Shown here piece by piece: positions 18,898-27,456 of a stretch of 64,000 nucleotides of DNA (position 1 is its first letter; every line of letters begins with the position of its first letter). The stretch comes from Haemophilus parainfluenzae (GTDB taxonomy: Bacteria > Pseudomonadota > Gammaproteobacteria > Enterobacterales > Pasteurellaceae). The DNA is taken from the NCBI RefSeq assembly GCF_900450995.1, contig NZ_UGHY01000002.1:842501-906500 (forward strand). The letters are read 5' to 3'. The position numbers and the translations under genes were made by a program. The notes beneath the pieces are model-generated. The model was not told where the DNA came from and made no database searches. It saw nothing but the letters and a program-made list of their open reading frames with translations.

Positions 18898-20523
18898 ATG
18901 CAACACAAACTACTCTTCTCAGCAATCGCTCTTGCTCTTTCCTATTCTGCGCAAGCAGTTATAGTACCTGAGGGAACTCAATTAGATGAAAAACAACATA
19001 TCGTCATCAATAACGGGGCTGAACCACAAAGTTTTGACCCACAAAAAACCGAAGGTGTGCCAGAATCTAACGTTGCTTATCAATTACTTGAAGGCTTAGT
19101 CACCTCAGACTCTGAAGGTAAACTTCAACCAGGTGTGGCTGAAAGCTGGGAAAATACACCTGACTTCAAAACCTGGACATTCCATTTGCGTAAAGATGCA
19201 AAATGGTCAAACGGTGATCCTGTTACCGCGCACGATTTCGTGTTTGCTTGGCGTCGTTTAGTGGATCCTGCAACTGCTGCACCTTACGCAAGCTACTTAA
19301 GCTATTTACAAGTAGAAAATGCGCAAGACATTATTGACGGTAAGAAAAAACCGGCTGAATTAGGCGTGGAAGCAAAAGATGATTACACCTTTGTGGTTCA
19401 TGCAACCAATCCTGTGCCTTATGCGGTTAGTTTAACGACTCACCAATCCTTATTGCCATTACCACAAAAAGTAGTCGAAAAATTGGGTGATGCATGGGTG
19501 AAAAAAGAAAACTACGTGGGTAACGGTGCGTATAAGCTCGCTAACCACATCATTAACGAAAAAATTGAATTTGAACGTAACCCACTTTATTGGAATGATA
19601 AAGAAACTGTAATCAATAGTGCGACATTCCTCGCTATTGAGAACCCAAGTACCGATGTAGCGCGTTATCGTGCGGGCGATTTAGATATGACGAGCTACGC
19701 CTTACCACCAGAACAGTTTGCTAAATTGCAAAAAGAATTGCCTGACGAAGTATTCACGACACGTACTCTTGCAACCTATTCTTATGAATTAAACAATAAG
19801 AAAGCGCCTTTTGATAACGTGAATGTTCGTAAAGCATTGAACTTATCCCTTGACCGTAATGTGATCACCGATAAAGTTTTAGGTCAAGGTCAAACACCAA
19901 CCTATGTGTTTACGCCGACTTACATCGAAGAAGGTCATCTTATTCAACAACCTGCTTATTCAAAAGAATCAATGGCACAACGTAATGAAGAAGCCATCAA
20001 ACTCTTAGAAGAAGCCGGTTACAGCAAAGCGAATCCGTTAAAATTCAGCATTCTTTACAATACCAATGAAAACCACAAAAAAGTGGCTATTGCTGCAGCA
20101 TCTATGTGGAAAGCAAACACCAAAGGCTTGATTGATGTGAAATTAGAAAACCAAGAGTGGAAAACTTACATTGATAGCCGTCGTGCAGGTCGTTACGATG
20201 CGGCACGTGCAGGATGGAATGCGGATTACAACCAAGCCACAACATTCGGCAACTATTTCTTATCTAATTCGAGTAACAATACCGCGAAATATGCGAATCC
20301 AGAATATGATAAAGCGATTGCAGAATCTTACGTAGCAACGGATGCAGAAGGTCGTGCAAAAGCTTATGCGAAAGCCGAAGAAATTCTTGCAAAAGATTAC
20401 GGTATCGTACCAATCTTTAACTATGTGAATCCACGCTTAGTGAAACCTTACGTAAAAGGTTATTCAGGCAAAGATCCGCAAGATCACATCTACTTACGCA
20501 ACCTTTATATTATTAAACATTAA
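18898..20523 (+). CDS. oppA: Oligopeptide ABC transporter, periplasmic binding protein OppA
   Basis: Periplasmic receptor that binds peptides for import by OppBCDF. The 541-residue product has a cleavable signal peptide (LLFSAIALALSYSAQA) and the SBP_bac_5 domain, including GAEPQSFDPQKTEG near the N-terminus and the DGKLQPGVAESW-like SEGKLQPGVAESWE. In Haemophilus OppA also affects haem acquisition in some strains (family knowledge). An intact USS dyad separates it from oppB, which probably keeps oppA mRNA in excess. Confidence 0.96.
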   Translation: MQHKLLFSAIALALSYSAQAVIVPEGTQLDEKQHIVINNGAEPQSFDPQKTEGVPESNVAYQLLEGLVTSDSEGKLQPGVAESWENTPDFKTWTFHLRKDAKWSNGDPVTAHDFVFAWRRLVDPATAAPYASYLSYLQVENAQDIIDGKKKPAELGVEAKDDYTFVVHATNPVPYAVSLTTHQSLLPLPQKVVEKLGDAWVKKENYVGNGAYKLANHIINEKIEFERNPLYWNDKETVINSATFLAIENPSTDVARYRAGDLDMTSYALPPEQFAKLQKELPDEVFTTRTLATYSYELNNKKAPFDNVNVRKALNLSLDRNVITDKVLGQGQTPTYVFTPTYIEEGHLIQQPAYSKESMAQRNEEAIKLLEEAGYSKANPLKFSILYNTNENHKKVAIAAASMWKANTKGLIDVKLENQEWKTYIDSRRAGRYDAARAGWNADYNQATTFGNYFLSNSSNNTAKYANPEYDKAIAESYVATDAEGRAKAYAKAEEILAKDYGIVPIFNYVNPRLVKPYVKGYSGKDPQDHIYLRNLYIIKH

Positions 20524-20539
20524 TTCGTTGCTAGTATTT

Positions 20540-20580
20540 AAGTGCGGTTAAAAATCGTCGCGTTTTTTGACCGCACTTTT
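20540..20580 (+). terminator. USS dyad between oppA and oppB (partial terminator)
   Basis: AAGTGCGGT (20540-20548) and ACCGCACTT (20570-20578) form a long stem extended by AAAAA/TTTTT pairs and followed by a T run. It fits a Rho-independent attenuator inside the operon, dampening oppBCDF relative to oppA. It is intact, unlike four other USS dyads in the window. Confidence 0.8.
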
Positions 20581-20603
20581 CGCCCATTTTGGTTGGAGTT
20601 GTT

Positions 20604-21524
20604 ATGCTCAAGTTTATTTTTAAACGGCTGTTGGAGGCATTGCCGACGCTGTTTATTTTGATTACTTTTTCTTTCTTTTTGATGCGTCTCGCCCCTGGCA
20701 GCCCGTTCACCTCTGAACGTGCTTATCCGCCAGAAGTCATGGCTAATATCGAAGCGAAGTATCATTTAAATGAACCATTATATAAACAATATTTCCTTTA
20801 TTTAGAAAATCTTTCCAAAGGCGATTTTGGTCCCTCTTTTAAATATAAAGACCAATCAGTCAATGATTTAATCGCGTCAGCTTTCCCTGTTTCCATAAAA
20901 TTGGGAATGGTGGCCTTCGCCTTTGCAGTTGTGTTAGGGGTAACAGCAGGTACACTCGCCGCTCTCAATCAAAATAGCCGCTGGGATTATATTTTGATGA
21001 GTTTCTCGATGCTTGGGGTCATAATGCCAAGCTTTGTCTTCGCACCAGTCTTGGTGCTGATTTTCGCCATTTATTTGGGTTGGTTACCCGCTGGTGGGTG
21101 GAATGGCGGTTCAGCCATGTATATTATTTTACCTGTAGCTTCCTTAACTATTGCTTATGTTGCAGGGATTGCGCGTATCATGCGTGGCTCCATGATTGAA
21201 GTGTTGCATTCCAACTTTATTCGTACCGCTAAAGCCAAAGGGCTTTCAACCTCAAGAATCATTTTAAAACATGCTTTACGCCCTGCTCTTTTACCCGTGA
21301 TTACCTATTTAGGACCCGCTTTCGTAGGCATTATTACTGGCTCAATGGTGATCGAAAGTGTATTTGGTTTACCTGGCATGGGGTTATTATTTGTAAACGG
21401 CGCATTGAACCGCGATTATTCTTTAGTTTTGAGCCTCACCATTTTAGTGGGGACATTAACCATTTTATTTAATGCGATTGTGGATATTTTATACGCTATC
21501 ATCGATCCAAAAATTCGTTATTAA
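20604..21524 (+). CDS. oppB: Oligopeptide ABC transporter permease OppB
   Basis: Inner-membrane channel subunit. It is 306 residues from the ATG at 20604 (MLKFIFKRLLEALPTLF), which follows TTGGAG; an earlier in-frame GTG/ATG would add five residues. It shows six hydrophobic segments and the permease EAA loop (RTAKAKGLSTSRIILKHAL). It pairs with OppC. Confidence 0.96.
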   Translation: MLKFIFKRLLEALPTLFILITFSFFLMRLAPGSPFTSERAYPPEVMANIEAKYHLNEPLYKQYFLYLENLSKGDFGPSFKYKDQSVNDLIASAFPVSIKLGMVAFAFAVVLGVTAGTLAALNQNSRWDYILMSFSMLGVIMPSFVFAPVLVLIFAIYLGWLPAGGWNGGSAMYIILPVASLTIAYVAGIARIMRGSMIEVLHSNFIRTAKAKGLSTSRIILKHALRPALLPVITYLGPAFVGIITGSMVIESVFGLPGMGLLFVNGALNRDYSLVLSLTILVGTLTILFNAIVDILYAIIDPKIRY

Positions 21525-21533
21525 GGATAAATT

Positions 21534-22469
21534 ATGACAGATTATCGTACTCAGCCGATTAATCAGAAAAATGCGGATTTTGTGGAACAAGTGGCTGACC
21601 GTATTGAAGAAATGCAACTGGAAGGCCGCAGCCTATGGCAAGATGCGAAACGCCGTTTTTTCCGCAACAAAGCAGCTGTTGCCAGTCTAATTATTTTGGC
21701 ATTTATTATTATATTTATTACCGTAGCGCCTTGGTTCTTCCCATTTACCTACGAAGATACCGATTGGAATATGATGAGCGCTGCACCAACAATGGAAGGC
21801 TATCACTTCTTCGGTACCGATGCCTCGGGTCGAGACTTGTTGGTACGCACTGCTATCGGTGGACGTATTTCATTATTGGTCGGTATTGCTGGTGCTTTCA
21901 TTTCCGTCACTATCGGCACAATTTATGGAGCGATTTCCGGTTATGTAGGCGGTAAAACAGATATGTTAATGATGCGCTTTTTAGAGATTCTCAGCTCATT
22001 TCCATTTATGTTTTTCGTGATTTTGTTGGTGACTCTTTTTGGCCAAAACATTTTCTTAATTTTTATCGCAATCGGTGCCATTGCTTGGCTTGGTCTTGCA
22101 CGTATCGTACGCGGACAAACCCTCAGCCTAAAAAATAAAGAATTCGTCGAAGCCGCGATTGTTTGTGGCGTACCTCGTCGCCAAATCATTTTGAAACACA
22201 TTATTCCGAATGTATTGGGCTTAGTGGCAGTATATGCCTCACTTGAAGTGCCGGGGCTCATTCTATTCGAATCATTCTTAAGTTTCTTAGGATTAGGTAC
22301 ACAAGAGCCGATGAGTAGTTGGGGCGCACTATTAAGTGATGGTGCTGCGCAAATGGAAGTCTCGCCTTGGTTATTAATTTTCCCGGCATTTTTCCTTTGC
22401 CTTACCCTATTTTGTTTTAACTTTATCGGTGACGGGTTGCGTGATGCACTCGATCCGAAAGATAGATAG
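21534..22469 (+). CDS. oppC: Oligopeptide ABC transporter permease OppC
   Basis: Second channel subunit, 311 residues, with a cytoplasmic N-terminal extension of about 45 residues before the first membrane helix (AAVASLIILAFIIIFITVAP). The EAA loop is present (EAAIVCGVPRRQIILKHIIP). It starts 9 bases after oppB. Confidence 0.96.
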   Translation: MTDYRTQPINQKNADFVEQVADRIEEMQLEGRSLWQDAKRRFFRNKAAVASLIILAFIIIFITVAPWFFPFTYEDTDWNMMSAAPTMEGYHFFGTDASGRDLLVRTAIGGRISLLVGIAGAFISVTIGTIYGAISGYVGGKTDMLMMRFLEILSSFPFMFFVILLVTLFGQNIFLIFIAIGAIAWLGLARIVRGQTLSLKNKEFVEAAIVCGVPRRQIILKHIIPNVLGLVAVYASLEVPGLILFESFLSFLGLGTQEPMSSWGALLSDGAAQMEVSPWLLIFPAFFLCLTLFCFNFIGDGLRDALDPKDR

Positions 22470-22478
22470 GAGCGAATA

Positions 22479-23450
22479 ATGCATCCTTTATTAGATGTAA
22501 AAAATCTCTACGTTCGCTTCAAAACACCAGATGGCATCGTCACAGCAGTGAATGACTTAAACTTCACGCTGAATGCAGGAAGCACGCTGGGCATCGTAGG
22601 CGAAAGTGGTTCAGGCAAGTCACAAACAGCCTTTGCTTTAATGGGTTTATTGGCAGCCAACGGTGAAGTGGACGGCTCTGCCATTTTTGAAGGTAAAGAA
22701 TTAGTTAATTTACCGAATGCTGAGTTGAATAAAATTCGCGCCGAGCAAATTTCCATGATTTTCCAAGATCCCATGACATCACTCAACCCATACATGAAAA
22801 TCGGTGAACAACTCATGGAAGTGCTGCAATTGCATAAGGGCTATGATAAACAAACTGCCTTTGCCGAATCCGTGAAAATGTTAGATGCAGTTAAAATGCC
22901 AGAAGCAAAAAAACGCATGGGTATGTATCCTCATGAATTTTCGGGTGGTATGCGTCAACGGGTGATGATTGCAATGGCCTTATTGTGTCGTCCAAAACTA
23001 CTCATTGCTGACGAACCAACAACCGCTTTGGACGTGACGGTTCAAGCGCAAATCATGACCTTGTTAAATGAGTTAAAACGTGAATTTAATACTGCAATTA
23101 TTATGATCACTCACGATTTAGGTGTGGTGGCAGGTATCTGCGATCAAGTCATGGTGATGTATGCTGGGCGAACCATGGAATACGGCACAGCGGAACAAAT
23201 TTTCTATCATCCGACTCATCCTTATTCCATTGGCTTAATGGATGCGATTCCTCGCTTAGACGGCAATGAAGAACACTTGGTAACCATTCCAGGCAATCCA
23301 CCGAATTTATTGCATTTGCCAAAAGGTTGTCCGTTCTCACCTCGTTGCCAATTTGCTACCGAACAATGCCAAACTGCGCCAAAACTGACCACATTTAATC
23401 ATGGTCAATTACGCAATTGTTGGTTACCCGCGGAGAAATTTAACCTATGA
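22479..23450 (+). CDS. oppD: Oligopeptide ABC transporter ATP-binding protein OppD
   Basis: One of two ATPases of the Opp importer, 323 residues. Walker A GESGSGKSQ, signature FSGGMRQRVMIAMAL, Walker B LLIADEPTTALD and the H-loop in ITHDLGVV are complete. The C-terminal oligopeptide-specific extension has the cysteine cluster CPFSPRC...CQTAP...CW, which in this subfamily can hold an iron-sulfur cluster. The stop overlaps the oppF start (ATGA). Confidence 0.96.
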   Translation: MHPLLDVKNLYVRFKTPDGIVTAVNDLNFTLNAGSTLGIVGESGSGKSQTAFALMGLLAANGEVDGSAIFEGKELVNLPNAELNKIRAEQISMIFQDPMTSLNPYMKIGEQLMEVLQLHKGYDKQTAFAESVKMLDAVKMPEAKKRMGMYPHEFSGGMRQRVMIAMALLCRPKLLIADEPTTALDVTVQAQIMTLLNELKREFNTAIIMITHDLGVVAGICDQVMVMYAGRTMEYGTAEQIFYHPTHPYSIGLMDAIPRLDGNEEHLVTIPGNPPNLLHLPKGCPFSPRCQFATEQCQTAPKLTTFNHGQLRNCWLPAEKFNL

Positions 23451-24445
23451 CAGTCTCAAACAACAAAGAATTACTCCTTGAAGTCAATCACTTAGGCGTC
23501 AGTTTTAAAATTAAAAATGATAAATCCCTTTTCTTTGCAAAACCGCAAACCTTAAAAGCGGTGAAGGATGTCTCTTTTAAACTTTACGCAGGTGAAACCC
23601 TCGGCGTAGTGGGTGAATCTGGTTGCGGTAAATCCACACTTGCACGCGCTATTATCGGTTTAGTCGAAGCGAGTGAAGGGGAAATCTTGTGGCTTGGTAA
23701 AAATTTGCGAAAACAATCAGCGAAACAATGGAAAGAAACGCGTAAAGATATCCAAATGATTTTCCAAGATCCGCTCGCCTCTCTCAATCCGCGCATGAAT
23801 ATTGGCGAAATCATTGCTGAGCCATTAAAGATCTACCAACCGCACTTAAGCGCCGCTGAAGTGAAAGAACAAGTGCAAGCTATGATGTTGAAAGTCGGGC
23901 TTTTACCAAACTTGATTAACCGCTATCCGCATGAGTTTTCTGGTGGCCAATGTCAGCGTATCGGCATTGCTCGCGCGTTAATCATTGAGCCGAAAATGAT
24001 CATTTGTGATGAACCTGTTTCTGCGTTGGACGTGTCCATTCAGGCACAAGTAGTGAATTTATTGAAATCCCTACAAAAAGAAATGGGGCTTTCCTTAATT
24101 TTCATCGCCCATGACTTAGCGGTGGTAAAACACATTTCTGACCGCGTATTAGTCATGTATTTAGGCAATGCTATGGAATTAGGCAGCGATGAGGAAGTTT
24201 ATAACAACACTAAACATCCTTATACCAAAGCCTTAATGTCTGCAGTTCCGATTCCCGATCCAAAATTGGAACGCAATAAATCCATCGAATTGCTTGAAGG
24301 TGATTTGCCTTCCCCAATTAATCCGCCATCAGGTTGCGTATTTCGTACTCGCTGCCTGAAAGCTGATGAAAATTGTGCGAAACAAAAACCACCTTTCACC
24401 AGCCAAAACAACAGCCATTTTGTGGCTTGTTTAAAAGTCTTATAA
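23447..24445 (+). CDS. oppF: Oligopeptide ABC transporter ATP-binding protein OppF
   Basis: Second ATPase of the importer, 332 residues, translated from an ATG overlapping the oppD stop by 4 bases. Walker A GESGCGKST, signature FSGGQCQRIGIARAL, Walker B IICDEPVSALD and the H-loop IAHDLAVV are intact. The C-terminus carries CVFRTRC and further cysteines as in OppD. Its terminator, a USS dyad, has been split by IS copy 4 only about 20 bases downstream. Confidence 0.96.
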   Translation: MTVSNNKELLLEVNHLGVSFKIKNDKSLFFAKPQTLKAVKDVSFKLYAGETLGVVGESGCGKSTLARAIIGLVEASEGEILWLGKNLRKQSAKQWKETRKDIQMIFQDPLASLNPRMNIGEIIAEPLKIYQPHLSAAEVKEQVQAMMLKVGLLPNLINRYPHEFSGGQCQRIGIARALIIEPKMIICDEPVSALDVSIQAQVVNLLKSLQKEMGLSLIFIAHDLAVVKHISDRVLVMYLGNAMELGSDEEVYNNTKHPYTKALMSAVPIPDPKLERNKSIELLEGDLPSPINPPSGCVFRTRCLKADENCAKQKPPFTSQNNSHFVACLKVL

Positions 24446-24450
24446 AACAA

Positions 24451-24465
24451 AAAGTGCGGTTAAAA
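24451..24465. repeat. Left arm of USS dyad interrupted by IS copy 4
   Basis: AAAGTGCGGTTAAAA, a full USS core just after oppF, ends exactly at the IS. Joined to the right flank it gives AAAGTGCGGT-taaaattc-ACCGCACTTT, a perfect 10-bp stem with an 8-base loop. Confidence 0.88.
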
Positions 24466-24491
24466 TGATCTGCCCCCAAAAAGTTAGACTG

Positions 24492-25312
24492 TCATTTAAA
24501 GGATTGTTTTCGATATTGTATCGGACTCAGTCCTTTTAATTTTAGTTGAATCCGTCGGTGGTTATAGTAATCCAAATAATCTCTGACGGCATCAACTATC
24601 TCCTCTCTACTGTTAAATTCCCGACCATAAAAACATTCTGTTTTTAATCGTCCAAAGAAACTTTCTATTGCGGCATTATCCAAGCAATTCCCTTTTCTCG
24701 ACATACTTTGAATGATGCCATTTTCAGCTAAAATTCGACGATAAGCTACCATTTGATATTGCCATCCCTGGTCTGAATGTAAAATGACACCACAAGCTTT
24801 ATTTAATCCTTTGACGGCTTGCATTAACATGTCCTCTACTTGCGCCCAGTTTGGGGAATAGCTGAGATTATAGGAGACTATCTCATTGTTAAATAACTCT
24901 AAAATTGGAGATAAATAGACTTTACTCCCATCTTTCGCCTTAAACTCGGTGATATCGGTCACCCATTTTTGTTTCGGGCCGTTGCACTAAAATCTCGCTC
25001 AAGATGATTCGGTGCAATCACCCCTATCGTGCCTCGATAGGTCGTAAATTTCTTGCTTTTTCTTGACCGCACTTGAAGCCCAAGTGTCTGCATTAAGCGT
25101 TGGACTTTTTTATGATTTACGTCTGGTAAACAGGCATGAACACGTCGGTAGCCATAATCAGGATGATTGGCTTTGATGCGTTTAATGGCCTTTTTCAACA
25201 ACTCATCCTTATCCGGTTTAATCTGAAGTTTCGCAAAAAACGTACTACGCGCTAACTGTGCAAAGCCTAAAAGCCATTTTAACGGATAGCATGTTCTTAA
25301 CCTTTGGATAAT
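24492..25312 (-). pseudogene. IS3-family transposase OrfB, frameshifted (IS copy 4)
   Basis: Same protein as OrfB of copies 2 and 3, but at about 24976-24979 a run of four C (coding strand GCCCCGAAAC) is shortened to three. This changes FSATAPKQKWVTDITEF to a short out-of-frame tail. All three catalytic motifs are still encoded downstream of the break. It is either a genuine dead copy or the same kind of one-base consensus error seen in engB, dnaG and ligA. Confidence 0.85.
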
Positions 25313-25650
25313 TTCCGTTGCTCGGCTTCGTCCTGAAGTCTGAGCCTTCTCAACTCCTTTAGGTAGGCCACCTCCGCTTCAAGCTGTAAAATTCTCAGGC
25401 GTAAACGGTCTTCTTCTGTTTTGGGTGGCGGTGGCATTTTTGCATATTTGAGTTTCATCAGCGGTCGTCCTGATGGTTTACGGGGAATCAGTCCTTTTAT
25501 GCCACTTTTTTCAAACCGTTTCAACCATGTCCCGACTAGGGCGCTGGAAGGAACATTGTAAAAACGAGCTGCTTCTCTAATACTCATTTTCTCATTCAAA
25601 ATAGGTTGGAGAGCCTGTAATTTAAATTCGATTGTGTAGTGTTTACCCAT
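25297..25650 (-). CDS. IS3-family transposase OrfA (IS copy 4)
   Basis: 117-residue DNA-binding subunit with helix-turn-helix, linker and coiled coil as in copies 2 and 3. It has a few more differences (LQALQPILNEK, FYNVPSSALVG, RPLMKLKYAKM), so this copy is a little more diverged. The ATG at 25650 matches the start in the other copies. Confidence 0.9.
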   Translation of the reverse strand: MGKHYTIEFKLQALQPILNEKMSIREAARFYNVPSSALVGTWLKRFEKSGIKGLIPRKPSGRPLMKLKYAKMPPPPKTEEDRLRLRILQLEAEVAYLKELRRLRLQDEAEQRKLSKG

Positions 25651-25706
25651 AAAAAATCTGCACCTCAATTGTTGGTTGTTGAGTCCAACTTTTTGGGTGC
25701 AGATCA

Positions 25707-25722
25707 AAATTCACCGCACTTT
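25707..25722. repeat. Right arm of USS dyad interrupted by IS copy 4
   Basis: AAATTCACCGCACTTT follows the IS. It contains the complementary USS core (25713-25722) and the second AAA of the target duplication, and it lies 6 bases from the stop of the DUF535 gene. Confidence 0.88.
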
Positions 25723-25728
25723 CTACTT

Positions 25729-26598
25729 TTACAATTCTAATTTTTCTTCAATTACTTTAGCCAAATCATCTAACATCGCATAACGCTTGCGATACATAGA
25801 ACGTTTCTTACTCGGTACCTCATCAAGATTTCTATCTATTTCTAAAGGTAATTCCCAATAATCTTTCAACTGTCCACCTGATTCAGCAAAAATCGCATCA
25901 TAATCTACAACATAATGAGAACTTTGAATAAAACGCGATTTATTTTGATATTTTTGTGGTATGCCCAATAATGTCTCGAAACCCAACGCTTTCGTCAATG
26001 CTTTCATTGTTTCCACCATCAAATAAGCAGGGCGCAAACCATAACAAGTTTTTGTGAGTTGCTTTACCATCTCTTTAGAACCTTCAAAATTGGGTCCCTG
26101 CACCACAGAAATAAGCAACGCCTCATCAAGTTTGGCAAAAGTAAGCAAATATACTAATTCATCACGTGGTTTATGCCATAACTCCAGCACCCAATAACCT
26201 TCCATCGGTTGGTGTGTGGTCATCGACAATGTCATTTCAAAATCAGGAATCACTTCACCAAAACTTAATGGTGTTTTATAAATAGGTGCTGAAAGTGCGG
26301 TCAATTTTTCAGGTAAAAAAAGTAGATTCTCACAGATAGCTTGAAAACGCTGTTTGCTGTTAAAACGTTTATCTAAAAAGCGATAAACTAATGGATAACT
26401 ATAATCTGCATGTTCATTTAATAACGTCACAAGAAAAGGATGCTGGTTAATAAATTGCTCAAATTGAGCAATTAATCCACGGTGTAAAAAAGCGCGAAGA
26501 CGATAACGTAAACGCTTAAGCGCATAAGAACGCCCAGGGCGATCGGGATAAACAGCCTCAGCTTTTGTCCAACGATATTGATTTTCTTGAGATTCCAT
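25729..26598 (-). CDS. DUF535 (VirK/YbjX family) protein
   Basis: 289-residue protein of the VirK/YbjX family, whose members affect outer-membrane/lipid A properties and resistance to peptides in enterobacteria; the biochemical activity is unknown. There is no signal peptide. Typical segments are YPLVYRFLDKRFNSKQR and YWVLELWHKPRDELVYLLTF, with a basic C-terminus (SKKRSMYRKRYAMLDD). The ATG at 26598 (MESQENQYRW) is preferred over an ATG 16 codons upstream because the extra residues do not look like the family. It converges on oppF and diverges from engB. Confidence 0.8.
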   Translation of the reverse strand: MESQENQYRWTKAEAVYPDRPGRSYALKRLRYRLRAFLHRGLIAQFEQFINQHPFLVTLLNEHADYSYPLVYRFLDKRFNSKQRFQAICENLLFLPEKLTALSAPIYKTPLSFGEVIPDFEMTLSMTTHQPMEGYWVLELWHKPRDELVYLLTFAKLDEALLISVVQGPNFEGSKEMVKQLTKTCYGLRPAYLMVETMKALTKALGFETLLGIPQKYQNKSRFIQSSHYVVDYDAIFAESGGQLKDYWELPLEIDRNLDEVPSKKRSMYRKRYAMLDDLAKVIEEKLEL

Positions 26599-26712
26599 AG
26601 GTATTGGTATAATTAAAAGATATTTTAAATGATTTAAAGTGCGCATTCTCTCATAATTTCAGCAATTTTTCTATTTGTGATATGCTAAGGTCAATTGATG
26701 AAAGGAACTATT

Positions 26713-27326
26713 ATGTCTGAAATTAAACTGAATTATCATAAAACACATTTTCTTACGAGCGCCCCAAATATTCGTTCTATCCCAGAAGATACAGGGATTG
26801 AAATTGCTTTTGCAGGACGCTCAAATGCTGGAAAATCAACCGCACTTAATGCATTAACCAATCAAAAAAGCTTAGCTCGAACCTCTAAAACACCTGGTCG
26901 TACACAGCTCATCAACCTTTTTGAAGTAGAGCCGAATTGTAAACTGGTAGACTTACCCGGCTATGGTTATGCTGCTGTTCCTGAGAAAATGAAAATCGAA
27001 TGGCAAAAATCCCTCGGGAATATTTGCAAAAACGCGAATGTTTAGGCGGGCTTGTTGTTTTAATGGATATTCGCCATCCTTTAAAAGATCTCGACCAACA
27101 AATGATCGAATGGGCTGTTTCTGCTGATTTACCGGTTATGTTACTTTTAACTAAAGCGGATAAACTCAGTCAAAGTGCGCGTAGCAAACAAGTCAAAATG
27201 GTACGTGAAGCCATTTTACCCTTCCAAGGTGATATTCAAGTCGAAGCCTTTTCTGCACAAAACAAAATTGGCATTGATAAATTGGCTGCCAAGTTAGATA
27301 GTTGGTTTGCGCCACTTTTCGTGTAG
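26713..27326 (+). pseudogene. engB: Ribosome biogenesis GTP-binding protein EngB (YihA/YsxC), frameshifted as read
   Basis: GTPase needed for large-subunit assembly and usually essential. The ATG at 26713 follows AAAGGA. G1 GRSNAGKS, the G2 threonine region, and G3 DLPGYG lie in the first frame. At 27016-27018 the sequence reads CTCGGGAATAT where CTCGGGGAATAT would continue [16 protein letters not shown]. The remainder, with G4 TKAD and the C-terminal part, is in the next frame to 27326. The two parts together have the full family length of about 204 residues with nothing else wrong. One missing G in an essential gene favours a sequence error over true loss. Confidence 0.88.
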
Positions 27327-27348
27327 TTTTTTATCAAGAAAAAGTAAT

Positions 27349-27370
27349 TTCTGCGATCAAGATCGCAAAA
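27349..27370 (+). promoter_or_regulatory. CRP-S (Sxy-dependent CRP) operator of comM
   Basis: The half-sites TGCGA (27352-27356) and TCGCA (27363-27367) are separated by 6 bases and flanked by T and A runs. This is the Haemophilus competence operator, in which CRP needs Sxy/TfoX. The centre, 27359.5, is about 61 bases upstream of the start point predicted from the -10 box TATAGT (27409-27414), the standard activating position. Confidence 0.82.
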
Positions 27371-27409
27371 AAAAGTACAGGATGCATGATTTCATTCTGT
27401 GCTTTTTTT
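27368..27409 (+). terminator. engB terminator overlapping the comM promoter
   Basis: GTACAGGATG (27375-27384) pairs over ten positions, two of them G-U, with CATTCTGTGC (27393-27402). An A run precedes it and TTTTTTT follows. It lies wholly between the CRP-S operator and the -10 box of comM; its T run runs directly into TATAGT. Confidence 0.8.
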
Positions 27410-27414
27410 ATAGT
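27409..27414 (+). promoter_or_regulatory. -10 element of comM
   Basis: TATAGT lies 43 bases before the comM ATG and about 61 bases from the CRP-S centre when the start point is taken as 27420-27421. There is no convincing -35 box, as expected for an activator-dependent promoter. A USS (GACCGCACTT) lies in the leader. Confidence 0.6.
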
Positions 27415-27456
27415 GCGAAAATCTGATTATTTTTGACCGCACTTTAAGGAATCTGA

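Larger units (their letters stand above)
24466..25706 (-). mobile_element. IS3-family insertion sequence, copy 4
   Basis: A 1241-bp element of the same type as copies 2 and 3, inverted. Its ends are TGATCTGCCCCCAAAAAG and ...TTTTGGGTGCAGATCA. The target duplication is AAA (24463-24465 and 25707-25709). It lies in the loop of the USS dyad between oppF and the convergent DUF535 gene. OrfB is broken by a missing base. Confidence 0.92.

Noticed and set aside
24492..25312. IS copy 4 orfB as two separate genes
   Set aside because: The two pieces are the halves of one OrfB; restoring one C joins them to match copies 2 and 3 closely.
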